Part shown: piece by piece, positions 39,169-47,907 of the stretch
How positions within the stretch are numbered: position 1 is the first letter of the stretch
How the letters are laid out: each line of letters starts with the position of its first letter
Assembly (NCBI GenBank): GCA_964551735.1
Contig: CAZKEF010000018.1
Location: forward strand, 1-64,000
DNA: 64,000 nt
Direction: 5' to 3'
Source of the DNA: DAOUAT01 sp964551735
GTDB taxonomy: Bacteria; Chloroflexota; Anaerolineae; CG2-30-64-16
Program-made: the position numbers and the translations under genes
The notes under the pieces: generated by a model
Database searches by the model: none
The model's input: only the letters and a program-made list of their open reading frames with translations
What the model was told of the DNA's origin: nothing

Positions 39169-39978
39169 ATGACGATCATCACCCTGACCACCGATTTTGG
39201 CGGGGCCGACGGCTACGTCGGCACGATGAAGGGCGTGATCCTGGGCTTCGCGCCCGCGGTGCGCCTGGTAGACCTGAGCCACGAGATCGCGCCGCAAGAT
39301 ATCCGTCAGGCGATCCACGTCCTGCGTCAGGCTGCGCCCTACTTTCCGCCCGGCACCATCCACCTGGCCGTGGTTGATCCCGGCGTGGGCAGCGCACGAC
39401 AGCCCTTGCTGGTGACCACGCCCCAGGCGACGTTCGTCGGCCCCGACAACGGCCTCTTCACCTTTGCGCTCGAGCAACCCGGCGCCCAGGCCTACGTGTT
39501 GGATCGACCTGAGGCTTGGCTGCCCCAGGTCAGCCGCACATTCCATGGCCGTGACATCTTTGCGCCGGTGGCGGCTCGGTTGGCCTTGGGCATGGCGCCG
39601 GGCGATCTGGGAACTCCCATTAGCAACGCTGTGCGTTTGGCCCAGGCTGCGCCCCAACGCATAGGGAACGATCATGTCGTGGGCAGCGTCGTCCATGTGG
39701 ACCGCTTTGGCAACCTGATCAGCGATGTGCCGGCCGCGTGGCTGGAGGATGGGGCCTGGGTCTGCCAGATCGCAGACCGGGAGGTTGCCGCGCTGGCCTC
39801 AACCTATGCCGAGGTTGCCCCCGGCATTGTGCTGGGTTTGGTGAGCAGCGGTGGCACCCTCGAGGTCGCTGTGCGTGAGGGCAGCGCAGCGCGTGACCTG
39901 GGCGTCGGCGTCGGCGCCACACTAACCTTAAGGAGAATTCAATGGAGAAATTCATTATCGAAGGCGGCCATCCCCTGA
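39169..39978 (+). CDS. SAM hydrolase / SAM hydroxide adenosyltransferase (DUF62)
   Basis: This 269-residue enzyme of the S-adenosylmethionine-cleaving family also contains the fluorinase and chlorinase. The two-domain layout is visible: MTIITLTTDFGGADGYVGTM with the SAM-binding Asp/Tyr region, DPGVGSARQPLL, GPDNGLFTFAL and a C-terminal beta barrel with HVDRFGNLISDV. Most bacterial members hydrolyse SAM to adenosine and methionine rather than adding halide. The 3' end overlaps murA by 37 nt, an unusually long overlap. The coupling suggests cotranscription rather than a shared pathway. The ATG at 39169 has no strong Shine-Dalgarno site. Confidence 0.9.
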   Translation: MTIITLTTDFGGADGYVGTMKGVILGFAPAVRLVDLSHEIAPQDIRQAIHVLRQAAPYFPPGTIHLAVVDPGVGSARQPLLVTTPQATFVGPDNGLFTFALEQPGAQAYVLDRPEAWLPQVSRTFHGRDIFAPVAARLALGMAPGDLGTPISNAVRLAQAAPQRIGNDHVVGSVVHVDRFGNLISDVPAAWLEDGAWVCQIADREVAALASTYAEVAPGIVLGLVSSGGTLEVAVREGSAARDLGVGVGATLTLRRIQWRNSLSKAAIP

Positions 39979-41231
39979 ATGGGGAGGTTACTCCGGCCGG
40001 GAATAAGAACGCAGCCCTCCCGCTGCTGGCCGCTGTCTTCCTCACTGAAGAGGAAGTGACCCTGCACAACGTCCCGCGTATCGGGGATGTCGGCACCATG
40101 CTCCAGCTCTTGCAGGAGATGGGTGTGACTGTGCGCGATGAGGGCAGCACGCTGCACCTGTGCAGCCGGGGCGCCCGATTCGCCCGTCCCCGGTCCGACC
40201 TGTTTCAGCAGATCCGGGGTTCGATGCTGTTGGCCGGCCCGCTGCTGGGGCGCTTCGGCCAGGCCATCCTGCCATTGCCCGGCGGCGATCGGATCGGTCG
40301 GCGCCGGGTGGACACCCATGTGCTGGCGTTCCAGGCCCTCGGCGCCGATGTTGATTTTGCCTCCAGAGACTTCGTCATGCGCGCTGGCCTTGATGGCCTG
40401 CGTGGAACTGATATCTTGTTGGATGAAATGAGCGTCACCGGCACCGAAAACGCGGTCATGGCCGCGACCCTGGCCCGGGGTACCACGATCATCCGCAACG
40501 CGGCCTCTGAACCTCACGTGCAAGACCTGTGCAACATGTTGCGCTGCCTGGGCGCGCAGATCGAAGGGGTCGGCAGCAATACCCTCACCGTTCACGGCGT
40601 CGAGCGGCTGGGCAGCGGGGAGTTCATCATCTCGCCCGACTACCTGGAAGTCGGCAGCTTCCTGGGTCTGGGCGCGGTGACACGGGGCGAGATCCGCGTG
40701 CGCGGGGTCGCGGCCGAGCACATGCGCATGATCAACTGGGTGTTTACCGAACGCCTGGGCGTTAACATGCGCATGGAAGGCGACACGTTGATCGTGGTTG
40801 ATGAACAGGATCTGCGCATCCGCGAGGACCTGGGCGGCGCGGTGCCCAAAATAGACGACGCGCCTTGGCCGCAGTTCCCAGCGGACCTGATGAGCATCGC
40901 GCTGGTGGTGGCGACACAGGCTAAAGGCACCGTGCTGATGCATGAGAAGATGTTCGAGAGCCGGCTTTACTTCGTGGACAAGCTGATCGGTATGGGCGCC
41001 AGGATCATCTTGTGCGACCCCCATCGCGCCGTCATCGTTGGGCCTTCCTGCCTGTACGGCCAGGAACTCAGCAGCCCCGACATCCGCGCGGGCATGGCCC
41101 TGCTCATCGCCGCGCTGGCAGCCAAAGGGACCAGCACTATCGCCAATGTGGGCCAGATAGACCGCGGCTACCAGGATATTGACAAGAAGCTGAAGAGATT
41201 AGGCGCCCGGCTGGAACGGGTGAAAGCGTGA
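39942..41231 (+). CDS. murA: UDP-N-acetylglucosamine 1-carboxyvinyltransferase MurA, Cys-to-Asp type
   Basis: This is the first committed enzyme of peptidoglycan synthesis, transferring enolpyruvate from PEP to UDP-GlcNAc. At 429 residues it is close to the usual length. The PEP/sugar site residues are present (AGNKNAALPLLA with catalytic Lys, EMSVTGTENAVMAA). The mobile loop usually reads GGCxIGARPVD with the active-site Cys, but here it is PGGDRIGRRRVDTH, so Asp replaces Cys (GAT at about nt 40285). This change is known to keep activity and block covalent fosfomycin attack in other bacteria. The ATG at 39942 follows AAGGAGA. It is coupled to the upstream SAM-hydrolase gene. Confidence 0.97.
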   Translation: MEKFIIEGGHPLNGEVTPAGNKNAALPLLAAVFLTEEEVTLHNVPRIGDVGTMLQLLQEMGVTVRDEGSTLHLCSRGARFARPRSDLFQQIRGSMLLAGPLLGRFGQAILPLPGGDRIGRRRVDTHVLAFQALGADVDFASRDFVMRAGLDGLRGTDILLDEMSVTGTENAVMAATLARGTTIIRNAASEPHVQDLCNMLRCLGAQIEGVGSNTLTVHGVERLGSGEFIISPDYLEVGSFLGLGAVTRGEIRVRGVAAEHMRMINWVFTERLGVNMRMEGDTLIVVDEQDLRIREDLGGAVPKIDDAPWPQFPADLMSIALVVATQAKGTVLMHEKMFESRLYFVDKLIGMGARIILCDPHRAVIVGPSCLYGQELSSPDIRAGMALLIAALAAKGTSTIANVGQIDRGYQDIDKKLKRLGARLERVKA

Positions 41232-41270
41232 TGGGTGTGGGAAAGTATGCGAGTGTGGGGGTATGGGAGT
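41228..41270 (+). repeat. Octameric array at the murA stop codon
   Basis: Phased 8-nt units of consensus GKRTGKGR (for example TGTGGGAA, GGTATGGG) run from the murA stop codon into the next start. The first unit contains the TGA. No complementary right half is present here. Confidence 0.65.
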
Positions 41271-42201
41271 CATGACCGAGTTTCCGTCGTTTTATGATCC
41301 GGATCGGATCGGATCGTTGTTTTATCCCGATGTTGCACGCATCGCGGCTGAGGCTGCGGCGGCCGGGTTGGCGCCGGCTTCAGGGGATACACAGGATGTA
41401 CATCTCTTGCTCATTGACATGCAGATTGACTTCTGTCATCCGGGTGGCAACCTGTACGTGCCCGGCGCGCCGGACGATTTGCGCCGCACCATCGAGTTCA
41501 TCTATCGTAACGCTGGGCGTATCACCCACATCACCTGCTCGCTGGATTCGCACCTGCCCAGCCAGATCTTCGCGCCTGCGTGGTGGGAGGACGCGGCCGG
41601 CCGGCCCCCTGCGCCCTTCACTATCGTCTCGGCCGATGACGTGCGTCGGGGCGCCTGGCGGCCGCGTTTTGCCCCAGAAGCATCCCTGCGCTACGTCGAA
41701 ACGCTGGAACGGGGCCACAAGAAGCAGCTTTGCATCTGGCCTTTTCATGCGCAGATCGGTAGCCCCGGCCACGCGCTGGACCCGGAGCTCTGGTCGGCCG
41801 TGTTCTGGCATTCGTTGGCCCGCCAGGCCGACCCGCACTGGCTGACAAAGGGCAGCGTGCCGCTCACCGAGCATTATTCTATCTTGCAGCCCGAGGTGCC
41901 TGTGCCCGATCAGCCGGGCGGCAGCAAGGATCAGGGCTTCCTGGACATCCTGGCCAGCGCCGATATCCTACTGATCGCCGGTGAGGCAGAGAGCCATTGC
42001 GTGCTGGAAACCGTGGAAGATCTGGTGGAGGAGTTTGGCGGCCGACTTGAGGTGCTGCGCAAGATTTACTTCCTGCGGGATTGCACTTCGCCGGTGCAGC
42101 ACCCGGAAATTGACTTTCACGCGCTCGCCACCGTCCGCCTGACCGAGTTTCAGGCGCTGGGCATTAACCTGATCAACAGCACAGACCCATTGCCGTTCTA
42201 G
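41263..42201 (+). CDS. Nicotinamidase/isochorismatase-like hydrolase
   Basis: This 312-residue cysteine-hydrolase-fold protein has the catalytic triad Asp in LLLIDMQIDFCHPGG, Lys in RGHKKQLCIWPFHAQ, and Cys in AGEAESHCVLETVED. It is longer than plain PncA (about 210 residues) through an N-terminal lead and inserts. The next gene resembles nicotinate phosphoribosyltransferase, so conversion of nicotinamide to nicotinate for NAD salvage is the best hypothesis; other amidases of this fold are possible. The start is uncertain because an octameric repeat covers the leader: ATG 41263 or ATG 41272. Confidence 0.83.
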   Translation: MGVMTEFPSFYDPDRIGSLFYPDVARIAAEAAAAGLAPASGDTQDVHLLLIDMQIDFCHPGGNLYVPGAPDDLRRTIEFIYRNAGRITHITCSLDSHLPSQIFAPAWWEDAAGRPPAPFTIVSADDVRRGAWRPRFAPEASLRYVETLERGHKKQLCIWPFHAQIGSPGHALDPELWSAVFWHSLARQADPHWLTKGSVPLTEHYSILQPEVPVPDQPGGSKDQGFLDILASADILLIAGEAESHCVLETVEDLVEEFGGRLEVLRKIYFLRDCTSPVQHPEIDFHALATVRLTEFQALGINLINSTDPLPF

Positions 42202-42235
42202 TGGTGAATATTCCAGCAAAGGGAGGATCTCGCAC

Positions 42236-43279
42236 ATGACCCAACTGGGCGTGATTGATGAACGCACGCGGCTGTTCGCCCCATCGGAAGACACGCTGCA
42301 AGGCCGCAACGCCGACATCTACTTCCTGCGTGCCCGGCAAATCATGGACGCTGAAGAGATGGCGCCCGAGGTCACCGTCGAAGTGTTCCCCAACGGCGAC
42401 GGATTGCTGTGCGGTATGAAAGAGGTGCTGGCGCTGCTGGCCCGTGTGCTGCCGGAGGACGCCGCAGTAGAGGCGCTGCCTGAGGCTGTGCCGATGCAGG
42501 CGAAGGAGGTGGTGTTGCGCATCCGCGCGCCCTATCCGGCCTTTGCCATCTACGAGACCGCCATCTTGGGCACGCTGGCGCACGAGAGCGGCTGGGCCAC
42601 GGCCGCGCAAGCATGCGTGCAGGCCGCCGATCCGGTGCCAGTGATCAGCTTCGGGGCTCGCCATGTCCACCCCGACGTGGGCGCGCGCATGGAATACGCG
42701 GCGTTGGTGGGCGGCTGCGCAGGCTGTGCCACGCCGCTGGGCGCCGCGCAGTTCGGCATCAAACCCAGCGGCACTATCCCCCACGCGCTGATCTTGTGCA
42801 TCGGCGACACGGTGGCGGCACTGGAGGCTTTCGACCGCATTATCGATCCCGACGCGCGGCGCATCGCGCTGGTGGATACCTTCAAGGATGAGGCGGAGGA
42901 GGCGCTGCGCGTGGCCGCGGCCCTGGGCGACCGGCTATGGGGTGTGCGGCTGGATACCCCATCGGAGCGAGGCCGCGTCACTCCGGCCTTGGTGACCGAG
43001 GTGCGCGCGCGGCTGGATCAGGCCGGGTTCGGACACGTCAAGATCGTGGTCAGCGGCGGCATTGACGCGGCGCGCATCCAGCTTTTTAAGGCGCGTAATG
43101 CGCCGGTGGATTCTTTTGGCATCGGCAGCGCGATCTCGGGCGCGCGGCCCATTGACTTCACTGCGGACGTTAAGATGGTGGAGGGCGCGCCGCGAGCCAA
43201 GCGCGGCCGCATCCCCGGCCTCACCCCCAACCTGCGGTTGGCGCGCATGAATCTGGAGGGCTGGCGGGATCTGCGCTGA
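42236..43279 (+). CDS. Nicotinate phosphoribosyltransferase-like protein
   Basis: This 347-residue phosphoribosyltransferase-like enzyme resembles archaeal-type nicotinate or quinolinate phosphoribosyltransferases. The N-terminal sandwich part is AEEMAPEVTVEVFPNGDGLLCG. The barrel holds ISFGARHVHPDVGARMEYAA, AALVDTFKDEAEEALR-type phosphate-binding residues, and the phosphate loop IVVSGGIDAARIQ. Its likely role is nicotinate + PRPP to nicotinate mononucleotide. It follows the nicotinamidase-like gene by 34 nt, giving a two-step NAD salvage unit. The ATG follows GGGAGGAT. Quinolinate PRTase is the alternative but would usually be beside nadA/nadB. Confidence 0.86.
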   Translation: MTQLGVIDERTRLFAPSEDTLQGRNADIYFLRARQIMDAEEMAPEVTVEVFPNGDGLLCGMKEVLALLARVLPEDAAVEALPEAVPMQAKEVVLRIRAPYPAFAIYETAILGTLAHESGWATAAQACVQAADPVPVISFGARHVHPDVGARMEYAALVGGCAGCATPLGAAQFGIKPSGTIPHALILCIGDTVAALEAFDRIIDPDARRIALVDTFKDEAEEALRVAAALGDRLWGVRLDTPSERGRVTPALVTEVRARLDQAGFGHVKIVVSGGIDAARIQLFKARNAPVDSFGIGSAISGARPIDFTADVKMVEGAPRAKRGRIPGLTPNLRLARMNLEGWRDLR

Positions 43280-43328
43280 AGCTGGTCAGCTATCGAGTGA
43301 ATTCGCCGAAATCTCGCCCAACAGCACC

Positions 43329-43367
43329 GAAGGGGGCGTCCTGAGCTTGTCGAAGGATGCTCCCTTC
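43329..43367. repeat. TCCTGAGC/GTCGAAGGA palindrome
   Basis: Imperfect arms (GAAGGGGGCGTCCT and its near-complement) surround GAGCTTGTCGA. It is a widespread intergenic palindrome type, lying 20 nt before the cupin ribosome-binding site. Related to the copy inside msrQ. Confidence 0.78.
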
Positions 43368-43399
43368 AACTTTTGGCCAAGTCTTGCGGAGGTTATATT

Positions 43400-43765
43400 A
43401 TGGTAACGTTTCGATCCTTGTATCGCACCCCGCCCTACACTGGGGACGACGGCTCGCGCATCCAGGAGCTGGCCGGCCGCAGCGACGGACTTGCCAGCCA
43501 CAGCCTGGCGGTCATCGCGCATCCGCCGGGGACGGAAAGCCGGGATCACGCGCATCGGGTCGCCGATGAGGTGTACTTTGTGTGGTCAGGCCGTGGCTAT
43601 ATTCGGGTGGCAGGGGTTGAACGCTCCCTCGTGCCGGGCGACACGGTGATCATCCGCCCCGGCCAGGCGCATAAGCTGTGGAACGACGGGCCGGACGATC
43701 TGGTGTTGATCGTCACCTGCGCGCCCGCATATAGCGTGGAAGATGTGGTGTGGGAAGAGGATTAG
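43400..43765 (+). CDS. Cupin-domain protein
   Basis: This 121-residue single-domain cupin has a first motif, SRDHAHRVADEVYFVWSGRG, carrying two His and a Glu metal ligand. The second motif is VPGDTVIIRPGQAHKLWN with the closing His. Such small proteins bind Mn, Fe or Zn and act as isomerases, dioxygenases or sugar binders. Nothing more specific can be read. The ATG at 43400 follows GGAGG. It stands alone in its direction after the NAD-salvage pair and ends at an octameric hairpin. Confidence 0.87.
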   Translation: MVTFRSLYRTPPYTGDDGSRIQELAGRSDGLASHSLAVIAHPPGTESRDHAHRVADEVYFVWSGRGYIRVAGVERSLVPGDTVIIRPGQAHKLWNDGPDDLVLIVTCAPAYSVEDVVWEED

Positions 43766-43816
43766 GATGGGGGAGCGTGGGAGTATGGGAGAGCTTTGCT
43801 CCCATACTCCCGACAA
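43762..43816. repeat. Octameric hairpin at the cupin stop codon
   Basis: Octamer-phased sequence begins at the cupin TAG. It contains a perfect 13-bp inverted repeat, GGGAGTATGGGAG (43779-43791) and its complement (43799-43811), around a 7-nt loop. It lies between convergent genes and may act as a two-way terminator. Confidence 0.8.
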
Positions 43817-43822
43817 GAAACA

Positions 43823-45127
43823 CTACACGCTGGGGCCTTGGCCGTCGTTTTCCTTGCGAGTAGCAGGTGTGAAAAGTGAGATCAGGCGTTCGAGCTGGTC
43901 GTATACGAAGTTCTGCCGGAACCCGGCCAACACTGCTGCCAGGTAGGGTAATAGCCGCGCCCCCTCGCTGGCCTGCGCGTCCGACAGGCTCACGTTGAGG
44001 ATCAGGAAGCCGCCGGCCAGCACCAGGAAGATGATGCCGCCCAACACGACACCCATCAAGGGCTGCACCAGATACCACATCAGGTAGTGCCGGTCGAAGT
44101 CTTGCTCCTGGGAGATGTGCCACCACAGGGTGTACAGCGCACCCACGACCCCACCGATGCCGCCCCACATCATGGTGTTGATCACCGGATACAGATTTAG
44201 CAACGCTGCGCCGCTGACGTTCCCTATGCGCGTGATCCACTGTGTTAGCGGCGCGGCGAACACCAATCCCAGCAACAGCACTACCAGCCAGGCAGCTTGA
44301 TAGCCCAAGATGCGCGGGCCGTAGTGCGTCGATTGGCTGCGGCTTTCCTTCACCCGATCGAGCATCGCGCGCACCTGCATCATCCGATATTCGGCGTTGA
44401 CATACTCCTCCGGCGACTCGATCAGCAGCGTACGCGCCTCCCGGAGCATGGTCAGCGCGCGCTCGGCCTTGGCCGGCGGGCTGCTGTACTCGGTGGCCAC
44501 CTGTTTGTAGAGGGTGTCAATCTGCTGGTGAAGCGCCTTCTGCCAGCCGTTGGGCAGCACCTGGTCGAGACGGGAGATGACGATGGCCTTTTCGTCGTTG
44601 GTACGATCGGGTTGCACCGGGAGAGGTGTGATGGGCTCTTCTGTGCCTCCTACGCCTGGCGCGACGGGCTTACCTGCTGGTTCACGTGGCACAATTAGGG
44701 CGTCCGAATCCGGTGTTGTAGTTGGCACAGGTTCGCTTTCCATAATGATCGCTCCAAACCGTCGGGTGGCGGGCGGCACAGCCGGCGCGCTGGGCTGGCC
44801 GGTTTCAGGCGTGGGGGTGGACGCGACAGGCTGCGCCGGCGCCGGCCGCGCTTCCGCAGCCGATGGCGGTACGTCAATCGGCTCTGCGGCCACAATAGGA
44901 GGCTCAACCCCGCGCGTCGGCGTCACCGGTGGCGGGCTGGCGGCCGCGGGCTGGCCGCCTGTCTCGGCCGCGATGACCTCATCATCTAGCAGCGCAGCTA
45001 GGTCGGCCTCAATATCTTTGCCTGCGCTGATGGGGTTGGCCGGGGCAGTGGCGCCGTCAAATAACGCATCCAGCCCTCGGCCGCGCGTTGTGCCCGCGGC
45101 GCTTGCACTACTTCTGGCTGTAGTCAT
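43823..45127 (-). CDS. Membrane protein with ParB-like N-terminal motif
   Basis: This 434-residue protein starts with a basic lead and TTRGRGLDALFDGA (residues 13-26). This closely matches the extreme N-terminus of ParB/Spo0J proteins (GRGLxALL/F), the part that binds ParA and stimulates its ATPase. No ParB nuclease-like, helix-turn-helix or dimerisation domain follows. Instead there is a long Pro/Ala/Thr-rich linker (about 30-175). A helical soluble region comes next (about 180-275, KALHQQIDTLYKQVATEYSS), then about four TM helices (about 280-405) and a charged tail. It overlaps parA by 20 nt. Inference: a membrane-anchored activator or anchor for that ParA. The alternative, chance similarity of a short motif, is less likely given the operon. 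Confidence 0.82.
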   Translation of the reverse strand: MTTARSSASAAGTTRGRGLDALFDGATAPANPISAGKDIEADLAALLDDEVIAAETGGQPAAASPPPVTPTRGVEPPIVAAEPIDVPPSAAEARPAPAQPVASTPTPETGQPSAPAVPPATRRFGAIIMESEPVPTTTPDSDALIVPREPAGKPVAPGVGGTEEPITPLPVQPDRTNDEKAIVISRLDQVLPNGWQKALHQQIDTLYKQVATEYSSPPAKAERALTMLREARTLLIESPEEYVNAEYRMMQVRAMLDRVKESRSQSTHYGPRILGYQAAWLVVLLLGLVFAAPLTQWITRIGNVSGAALLNLYPVINTMMWGGIGGVVGALYTLWWHISQEQDFDRHYLMWYLVQPLMGVVLGGIIFLVLAGGFLILNVSLSDAQASEGARLLPYLAAVLAGFRQNFVYDQLERLISLFTPATRKENDGQGPSV

Positions 45128-45878
45128 GGATAATCACCTCCGCAAGCGTGCGATATGCCTGCGCGCCCTCATGGTCGGGGGCAAATTCCAGGATGGATTT
45201 GCCCGCGGCCGACGCTTCGGCAAACCGAATGCTTTTTTTTACATAAATATCAAACACGCGCTGGTTGAACAGCGTGCGAGCCTGTTTGAGTACTTCTTCG
45301 GCGTGGCGTGTGCCCGTGTGATACATGGTGCCCAGGATGCCAGCCACCTGTAACTGCGGATTGAGGCGCGCACGCACGCGCACGATGGTCTTCAGCAGGG
45401 TGCTCATGGCGCGCAGCGCCAAGTATTCACACTGCAGCGGGATCAACACCAGTTGGGCTGCGGTGAGCGCGTTGATGGTCAACAGGCCCAGGTTCGGCCC
45501 GCAATCAATGAGGATGAAGTCATAACGCGGGACGATAGGGGCCAGGGCGTCCTTTAGCAACGATTCGCGGCTGAATGCAGCTACCAATTCTATCTCGGCC
45601 GCGGCCAGGTCAATATTGGCTGGCAGCAGGTCAATGCCTGGTCGCACCGGCTGCAGGATGGAGAGCACGTTCTGGTTGCCATCCACCAGCACGTTGTAGA
45701 TCGTGCGGGTCAGTGAATCCGGCTCCAAGCCCACGCCGTTGGACAATGCCGCCTGGGGATCGAGATCAACCCAGAGGACGCGTTTGTCATGCTCGGCCAG
45801 AGCGGCACCCAGGTTGATGGTGGTGGTCGTCTTGCCGACGCCGCCTTTCTGATTGGCCAGTGCGATGATGATGCCCAT
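45108..45878 (-). CDS. ParA/Soj-family ATPase
   Basis: This 256-residue deviant-Walker ATPase has the motif NQKGGVGKTTTTINLG at the N-terminus. Motif A' follows with WVDLDPQAALSNG. The switch strand is FILIDCGPNLGLL and the C-terminal part is family-like (LIPLQCEYLALRAMSTLLKT). Dynamic ParA proteins position DNA, chemosensory arrays or other cargo. This copy is not followed by a normal parB but by a membrane protein bearing the ParB activating motif, with 20 nt of overlap. The ATG at 45878 follows GGAGGGAACGG at longer spacing. An extended -10 promoter lies about 50 nt upstream. Confidence 0.93.
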   Translation of the reverse strand: MGIIIALANQKGGVGKTTTTINLGAALAEHDKRVLWVDLDPQAALSNGVGLEPDSLTRTIYNVLVDGNQNVLSILQPVRPGIDLLPANIDLAAAEIELVAAFSRESLLKDALAPIVPRYDFILIDCGPNLGLLTINALTAAQLVLIPLQCEYLALRAMSTLLKTIVRVRARLNPQLQVAGILGTMYHTGTRHAEEVLKQARTLFNQRVFDIYVKKSIRFAEASAAGKSILEFAPDHEGAQAYRTLAEVIIHDYSQK

Positions 45879-45924
45879 GGTAGCAGCCGTTCCCTCCGTT
45901 GCGGCGCAGAACCTTCACGGCGAG

Positions 45925-45933
45925 ATTATAGCA
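45925..45933 (-). promoter_or_regulatory. Extended -10 promoter of the parA operon
   Basis: On the minus strand TGCTATAAT is an extended -10 element about 50 nt before parA. No good -35 is seen, as is usual for extended -10 promoters. Confidence 0.7.
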
Positions 45934-45981
45934 CAGAATGGACAAAAAAGCATCCATCAATTCTCTGGGTAACGTATCCCC

Positions 45982-46950
45982 TTACGATCCCTGCAGCCGC
46001 GGCGTTAGCCTCGCCAGCATGTCCGCCACCATCGCGGGGAGGTCATACTGCGGCGCCCAGCCCCATTCGGATCGCGCGGCGCTGTCGTCAATGGTGCGCG
46101 GCCACGAGTCCGCGATCTGCTGGCGGAAGTCGGGCCGGTACTCGCACACGAAATCGGGGATCTGTTTGCGGATCTCGGCCGCCAGCTCACCGGCCGAGAA
46201 GGAGAGGGACGCCAGGTTGTACTCGGCCGCGTGGATCAGCCCGTCCGCGTCCGCGTCCATCAGCATCAGGGTGGCGCGGATGCAGTCGGGCATGTAGATC
46301 ATGGGCAGCACGGTGTCTTCCCGCACGAAGCAAGTGTAGCGCCGGTGTTTGATCGCCTCGTAGAAGATCGCGACCGCGTAATCGGTGGTGCCGCCGCCGG
46401 GCAGCGTCTCGGAGCTGATCACGCCCGGGTAGCGGATGCCGCGCACGTCCAGCCCGTAGCGCCGGCGATAATACGCGCCCAGCAGCTCGCCGGCCACTTT
46501 GGTGATGCCGTACATGGTGCTGGGGCGGAGCACGGTCTCCTGGGGGGTGTCATCTTTCGGGGTCTCGGGGCCGAACGCGGCGATGGAGCTGGGGTGGTAG
46601 ATGCGCGTCACGCCCAGCTCGCGCGCCACTTCCAGCACGTTGTACAGGCCGCCGATGTTGACGTTCCACGCCAGCCGCGGCTTCTCCTCGCCGGTGGCCG
46701 AGAGGATGGCAGCCATGTGGTAGATAGTGTCAACCCGGTAGCGTTCCACCAGCGCGATCAGCGCATCGCGTTGGGTCGCGTCCAGGCGTTCATACGGGCC
46801 GGCGGCGGCCAGGGCCGGCGGGGGCGGCTGGATGTCGGTGGCGATGACGTTATCGCCGCCATAGCGGCCGCGCAGCGCCGCGGTCAGCTCGGTGCCGATC
46901 TGGCCGCACGCGCCGGTGATCAAGATGCGGGTCATGGGGTGGGATGGCAT
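45982..46950 (-). CDS. L-threonine 3-dehydrogenase, SDR type
   Basis: This 322-residue extended SDR oxidises L-threonine to 2-amino-3-ketobutyrate with NAD. The nucleotide-binding start is RILITGACGQIGTEL. The active site has Ser and the catalytic Tyr-x3-Lys in TMYGITKVAGEL. Signature segments of the TDH group are present: LPGGGTTDYAVAIFYEAIKH, LPMIYMPDCIRAT and DFRQQIADSWPRTIDDSAAR. The ATG at 46950 follows GGAGG; a second in-frame Met is 15 nt in. It begins 18 nt after the response-regulator gene, so it lies in the two-component operon. Confidence 0.93.
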   Translation of the reverse strand: MPSHPMTRILITGACGQIGTELTAALRGRYGGDNVIATDIQPPPPALAAAGPYERLDATQRDALIALVERYRVDTIYHMAAILSATGEEKPRLAWNVNIGGLYNVLEVARELGVTRIYHPSSIAAFGPETPKDDTPQETVLRPSTMYGITKVAGELLGAYYRRRYGLDVRGIRYPGVISSETLPGGGTTDYAVAIFYEAIKHRRYTCFVREDTVLPMIYMPDCIRATLMLMDADADGLIHAAEYNLASLSFSAGELAAEIRKQIPDFVCEYRPDFRQQIADSWPRTIDDSAARSEWGWAPQYDLPAMVADMLARLTPRLQGS

Positions 46951-46968
46951 GATGGCTTCCTCCGTGGC

Positions 46969-47793
46969 TCAGGCGCGGCCGAAATCGCTGAACGGCGGCT
47001 GGGCTGGTACGGCGACAAGCCCCGCGGCCCCCAACCCCTCGTCGTGATGCAAGCGCACGATGCTGGCGAAGGGGCAGTCCCGCGCCAGCTCTGCGGCCAG
47101 GGCTTCGATGGCTGCCAGCCGGCCGAACCGGATCGTGGCCGGCGCGCCCAGCGCCTTGCTCCAGCACCGCACGCCGGCCAGGCCCGTGCCGGGGTCAAAC
47201 ACGACCTCGGGGGCGGCGTGGGCCGGCAGGAGGGGATAGAATCCATCCAGCAGCGCGTTCAGCAGGTCCCCCAGCCGCCGATCAGGTCGCATAACGCTCG
47301 GGTCGGGCGCAACCAGCTCCAGGATCGCGGCCAGCCACGGGAGCACCGGTTGTCCTCCGCGCAGGAAATCAACCGCGGACTCGTAACGGGCGCGGTAGGC
47401 CGCGCGGGCCGCAGGGATGCCTGCCTGCACTAGGCCGGCCACTTTGCCGGGATCCCACGCGTCTTTCAGCACGAAATCGAGCACCCGCCACTCTTTCAGC
47501 GCGGTGATCGCCGTGCCCACATCCGCGTGGCCGGTGGCGATGACGATGCTGGTCCCCTCGTCCTGCTCGAAGATCTTGCGGGCGATCTGCTTGCCTTCCA
47601 GCTCCCGCTCGGCCTCGCGCAGGCGCAGGTCAACGAATGCCAGGTGGAAATGCTGCCGATCGAGCAGCGCATCCGCCTCGGCATACGAGCCGGCCACCCG
47701 CAGGTCATACGCGCCGAGACCTTCGATGGTCTCCTGCAGCAGCTCCTGCCACGACGGGTCGTCGTCAACGACGAGAATGCGGTCTTGAAGCAT
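46969..47793 (-). CDS. Response regulator with unknown output domain
   Basis: This 274-residue protein has an N-terminal receiver domain (residues 1-125): acidic pocket ILVVDDD, phospho-acceptor Asp in FHLAFVDLRL, Thr in SIVIATGHAD and Lys in DFVLKDAWDP. The C-terminal 145 residues are not a known DNA-binding output and are predicted alpha/beta with no TM, so the output may be protein binding. The start was chosen at ATG 47793 preceded by AGGAGGT, rather than the longer reading. The partner kinase lies 114 nt upstream on the same strand. Confidence 0.87.
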   Translation of the reverse strand: MLQDRILVVDDDPSWQELLQETIEGLGAYDLRVAGSYAEADALLDRQHFHLAFVDLRLREAERELEGKQIARKIFEQDEGTSIVIATGHADVGTAITALKEWRVLDFVLKDAWDPGKVAGLVQAGIPAARAAYRARYESAVDFLRGGQPVLPWLAAILELVAPDPSVMRPDRRLGDLLNALLDGFYPLLPAHAAPEVVFDPGTGLAGVRCWSKALGAPATIRFGRLAAIEALAAELARDCPFASIVRLHHDEGLGAAGLVAVPAQPPFSDFGRA

Positions 47794-47907
47794 GATACCT
47801 CCTATCACATGACATTTGGGGCGGTTTCCCTCCATCTACGGAGAGCTCGCCGTTACGATGTGGTTTCCTTGCGGGAACGGGCTGGCGTTACGCTACAAAA
47901 CCCGCCC

